A stretch of DNA of 64,000 nt from Galdieria sulphuraria. Its lineage: Eukaryota; Rhodophyta; Bangiophyceae; Galdieriales; Galdieriaceae. The position numbers and the translations under genes were made by a program. Within the stretch, counting starts at the first letter, position 1. The number at the start of each line of letters is the position of its first letter. The notes below the pieces were generated by a model, which was not told the origin of the DNA, made no database searches, and was given only the letters and a program-made list of their open reading frames with translations. The DNA is taken from assembly GCF_000341285.1 (NCBI RefSeq), contig NW_005178455.1:79274-143273 (forward strand), given 5' to 3'. This document shows positions 61,352-64,000 of the stretch, piece after piece.

Positions 61352-64000
61352 GTTGTGCCAAACCAAAACCACCTCCACCAGGAGTAAGAATTCGAATAGC
61401 ATCACCAGGATTCATAGGAACGGAGTTTCTTCCTCCAAGAAATATAACTTGATTATTTTTGCGTATGAGATAGTTTTCACCTCTTAAACCATCTGCTCCT
61501 CCAGCAGAACCCCAAGGGGCGAATACTCTTCTCTCTGAAAGTATACTCGCAGTCATCGGAACTAGAAACTCTATTTCGCGAATCACACCATCGCCTCCTC
61601 GATATTTCCCTTGACCTCCACTATTTTCTCTAAGAAGAAATTTTCTTAGTAAAACTGGATATCGACTTTCTAATACTTCTGCATCCGTTATTCTAGTGTT
61701 GGTCATATGTGTATGTATTCCTGAAGAACCATTCCAACCAGGACCTGCTCCAGCACCTCCTGCTATAGTTTCATAATATCCCACGTTTGCATTACCAAAT
61801 GTGAAATTGTTCATACAGCCTTGACTAGCTGCACAAGCTCCAAATGCTTTCAACACTACATCGACCAATCTTTGAGATGTCAAAACATTCCCTCCTACAA
61901 CAGCTGCATCACTACTTGGCTTTAATAAACTTCCTTCAGGAATAACAATAGTAATAGGATCCAGACAACCTTGGTTGAGTGGAATTTCTCTATCAACTAG
62001 ACAACGTAGACAATATATAACAGCAGAGGCAGTGACTGATCGAGGAGCATTGGTATTTCCATATACTTGAGCTGTTGTACCTGTAAAGTCAAAAGTGGCA
62101 CTTCCTTCATTGGGGTCGATAATGACACGTAATTCGATACGACTAGCATCATCCATAAAATCCACTGCTTTCAACACTACAGACTCTTTACTCGCAACTT
62201 GAACATCCAATTCCAGGTCCTGTGGAGTCGTTTCTTGATTATAATGCAATGCCTGATGAGCTAGTTTCCTCAACATATCACGAACTGACCATGCTGCAGC
62301 AGCTTGAATGTATCGCATATAAGATTGAACGGTTTCCAAAGAAGCGGAACGACATAAATCTACGAGCAAAAGAATTCCCTTTTGATTGGCAGCTACTTGG
62401 GCGCGTAAGTCTGAAATAACATCTCCTATACAACGACAACCAGCTTTTTCCAATTCAAGGACCATTTCTCTTTCACGAAATTCACCTTGATGTACTAATA
62501 AGAAAGATTCCAATGCCAATCCTTCATCATCCAATTTCCTTGAGAAAGGTGGCATGGAACCTGGAGTAAGTCCTCCAATATCTGCATGATGACCTCTTGA
62601 AGCTACAAAGAATACCGGTTTACCATCTACAAATACGGGTGTAATAATAGTAATATCTGGTAAGTGACTACCACCTGCTATAGGGTGGTTACTCAAAATA
62701 ACATCTCCAGCTTTCCACTCCTTTCCTAGTTTGCGTATTTGATAACCAACTGCATCCTGCATGGAACCAAGATGTACTGGAACATGAGGAGCGTTGGCAA
62801 CCAAACCGCCTCTTTCATCAAATAAGGCACAAGAAAAGTCCAATCTTTCTTTAATATTGGTGGAAATTGCAGTACGTTGTAACGTTCTTCCCATTTGTTC
62901 AGCAATCGACATGAAACGATGGGAAAATATAGATAACTGGATAGGATCTACTTGCTCCTCTTCTCTATGTTGTCGATCGGTGACAATAGTAGCCTTGAGT
63001 TGTGACTCCACGTCTTCCTTATCCATCATCGATATATGACGATTCTCAGAAGAATGTTTATGAACAGATACATCGATAACCAAATCTCCACTTTCTGTGA
63101 TGAACGCATGACAGTTGGGTTCTATAACAGCTGTAACTCCACCCGATGGATCAACTATCATAGCAGGTCCCTCAATTTCCGCCTTTGCCTTTAAAGCACT
63201 GTATAAGAAGACAGGTGTAGAAGTATAACCTAACTGCTCAAAATAACAAGATGAGACCATAAAAGGTTGACCAGGACTATGATCCTTTGCTTCTTCTAGA
63301 CTATGCTTTTCAATACTACTAGTTGTACCATAGGCTCTTACTCGAACATCATCCACACAAATATCTCTTGCCAGGATTCGAAAGCCATGTTCTGTTTCAT
63401 ACTCATGAATAAATGCTTTGACGTAGTCTCCATCTTCCGGCTCTCTAATCATAAGACCGAAATCTGTACCTTGATAACGAAGATGTAAATATCGGTCTAC
63501 TTTGATGTTCTCATAAGGTATTCCACGAGATGCCAACTCTGCAGTAGCTCTCTCTGAAAGAATATCTAGTCTTTGGCATGCCTCTCCTAGTCGTTGGTCA
63601 TGATGATTTCTATTGTCCAAACGTATGGCACAAGGCTCCTGAGCTTCTGTAACATCTTCTGCTAATCCTAAACCATATGCAGACAATATACCCGAAAAGC
63701 GATGAACAAATACTCTTTTCATGCCCAATGAACGGGCAACTGCACAAGCGTGTTGACCACCAGCACCTCCAAATACAGCTAATGTATGTTCAGATACATC
63801 ATATCCCCTTGCCTCTGTAATAGAACGAATAGGACGGCACATGGTCTCATTGGCTACTCGAATAAAGCCCAACGCAACTTGTTCTACACTCCAATCTGCT
63901 ACATGAGGATCCTGCTGCTTGCGAAATGCATTGATTTCCGTGGTCAACTTCTCCATTGCTTGTCTAGAGCCTTGGATATCCAAAGATTCATTTTCTTGTG
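61344..64000 (-). CDS. OPLAH: 5-oxoprolinase (ATP-hydrolysing), 5' partial
   Basis: The frame is open to the right edge and gives the last 885 or so residues of a protein usually near 1,260. It holds the end of the hydantoinase A domain (VFGGAGGQHACAVARSLGM, DRYLHLRYQGTDFGLM) and the whole hydantoinase B domain (LSIFSHRFMSIAEQMGRTL, HPIAGGSHLPDITIITPVF, RGHHADIGGLTPGSMPPFS, GAGAGPGWNGSSG, GGDGVIREIEF). The enzyme converts 5-oxoproline to glutamate in the gamma-glutamyl cycle of glutathione turnover. Cytosolic. The OplA and OplB parts are fused as in other eukaryotes. Confidence 0.95.
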   Translation of the reverse strand, partial: QENESLDIQGSRQAMEKLTTEINAFRKQQDPHVADWSVEQVALGFIRVANETMCRPIRSITEARGYDVSEHTLAVFGGAGGQHACAVARSLGMKRVFVHRFSGILSAYGLGLAEDVTEAQEPCAIRLDNRNHHDQRLGEACQRLDILSERATAELASRGIPYENIKVDRYLHLRYQGTDFGLMIREPEDGDYVKAFIHEYETEHGFRILARDICVDDVRVRAYGTTSSIEKHSLEEAKDHSPGQPFMVSSCYFEQLGYTSTPVFLYSALKAKAEIEGPAMIVDPSGGVTAVIEPNCHAFITESGDLVIDVSVHKHSSENRHISMMDKEDVESQLKATIVTDRQHREEEQVDPIQLSIFSHRFMSIAEQMGRTLQRTAISTNIKERLDFSCALFDERGGLVANAPHVPVHLGSMQDAVGYQIRKLGKEWKAGDVILSNHPIAGGSHLPDITIITPVFVDGKPVFFVASRGHHADIGGLTPGSMPPFSRKLDDEGLALESFLLVHQGEFREREMVLELEKAGCRCIGDVISDLRAQVAANQKGILLLVDLCRSASLETVQSYMRYIQAAAAWSVRDMLRKLAHQALHYNQETTPQDLELDVQVASKESVVLKAVDFMDDASRIELRVIIDPNEGSATFDFTGTTAQVYGNTNAPRSVTASAVIYCLRCLVDREIPLNQGCLDPITIVIPEGSLLKPSSDAAVVGGNVLTSQRLVDVVLKAFGACAASQGCMNNFTFGNANVGYYETIAGGAGAGPGWNGSSGIHTHMTNTRITDAEVLESRYPVLLRKFLLRENSGGQGKYRGGDGVIREIEFLVPMTASILSERRVFAPWGSAGGADGLRGENYLIRKNNQVIFLGGRNSVPMNPGDAIRILTPGGGGFGLAQLK

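Noticed and set aside
1-64000. Bacterial contamination or an integrated virus or transposon
   Set aside because: Nearly all multi-domain genes have short GT..AG introns and eukaryotic neighbours; no capsid, integrase, transposase or terminal repeat was seen. No CRISPR-like spaced repeat is present.

Overview
The window looks like nuclear DNA of a unicellular red alga of the cyanidiophyte type, most like Galdieria. It has nuclear genes for the photosystem II extrinsic proteins PsbO and PsbU (PsbU is kept in red-lineage algae and lost in green plants), chlorophyll synthase, and organelle-targeted enzymes with N-terminal extensions. Genes are very dense, about 46 on both strands. Introns are mostly 44-65 bp with GT..AG ends, and in most genes reading across them restores a conserved motif or repeat spacing. 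A sugar transporter of the MFS type and an L-xylulose-reductase-like SDR also fit a heterotrophy-capable red alga. The genus assignment is inference.

Layout. 1-5.7 kb: trehalose-6-phosphate synthase-like gene (cut by the left edge), a short PHR2-type photolyase homologue, a fatty acid elongase condensing enzyme and tRNA-Ala. 6-14.2 kb: acylated-looking LRR protein, threonine deaminase, two unknown proteins and a YchJ/SEC-C protein. 14.5-18.2 kb: PsbU, the splicing factor ESS2 and PsbO. 18.2-26.6 kb: DHH phosphoesterase, DCAF4-like WD40, an unknown Ser-rich protein, GNAT-like protein, YbaK-domain protein, SEC11 and a small charged protein. 26.6-36.2 kb: BRWD-type WD40/bromodomain protein, SDR, HAD 5'-nucleotidase, lipase-like hydrolase, triple zinc-ribbon protein and chlorophyll synthase.

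36.2-45.1 kb: RING-H2 membrane protein, QueA, a methionine-synthase-reductase-like enzyme lacking the FMN domain, a 1.2 kb AT-rich gene-free stretch, GST and PP2A B56. 45.4-53.4 kb: complex I 49 kDa subunit, Pelota, FAHD1, tRNA-Gly, HAD hydrolase, RanBPM-like and TauD-like proteins. 53.7-64 kb: MFS transporter with two apparent frameshifts, WDR5-like WD40, organellar TrpRS, mitochondrial carrier, FAD monooxygenase, OTU protease and 5-oxoprolinase (cut by the right edge).

No operon-like or defence system was found, and no CRISPR array, integrated virus or transposon was recognised. The points most worth checking are a nuclear queuosine-pathway QueA, the photolyase homologue with only the front part of the FAD domain, the flavin reductase without its flavodoxin half, the TPS-like protein whose synthase and phosphatase motifs are both altered, the frameshifted transporter, and two introns that are in frame and stop-free.
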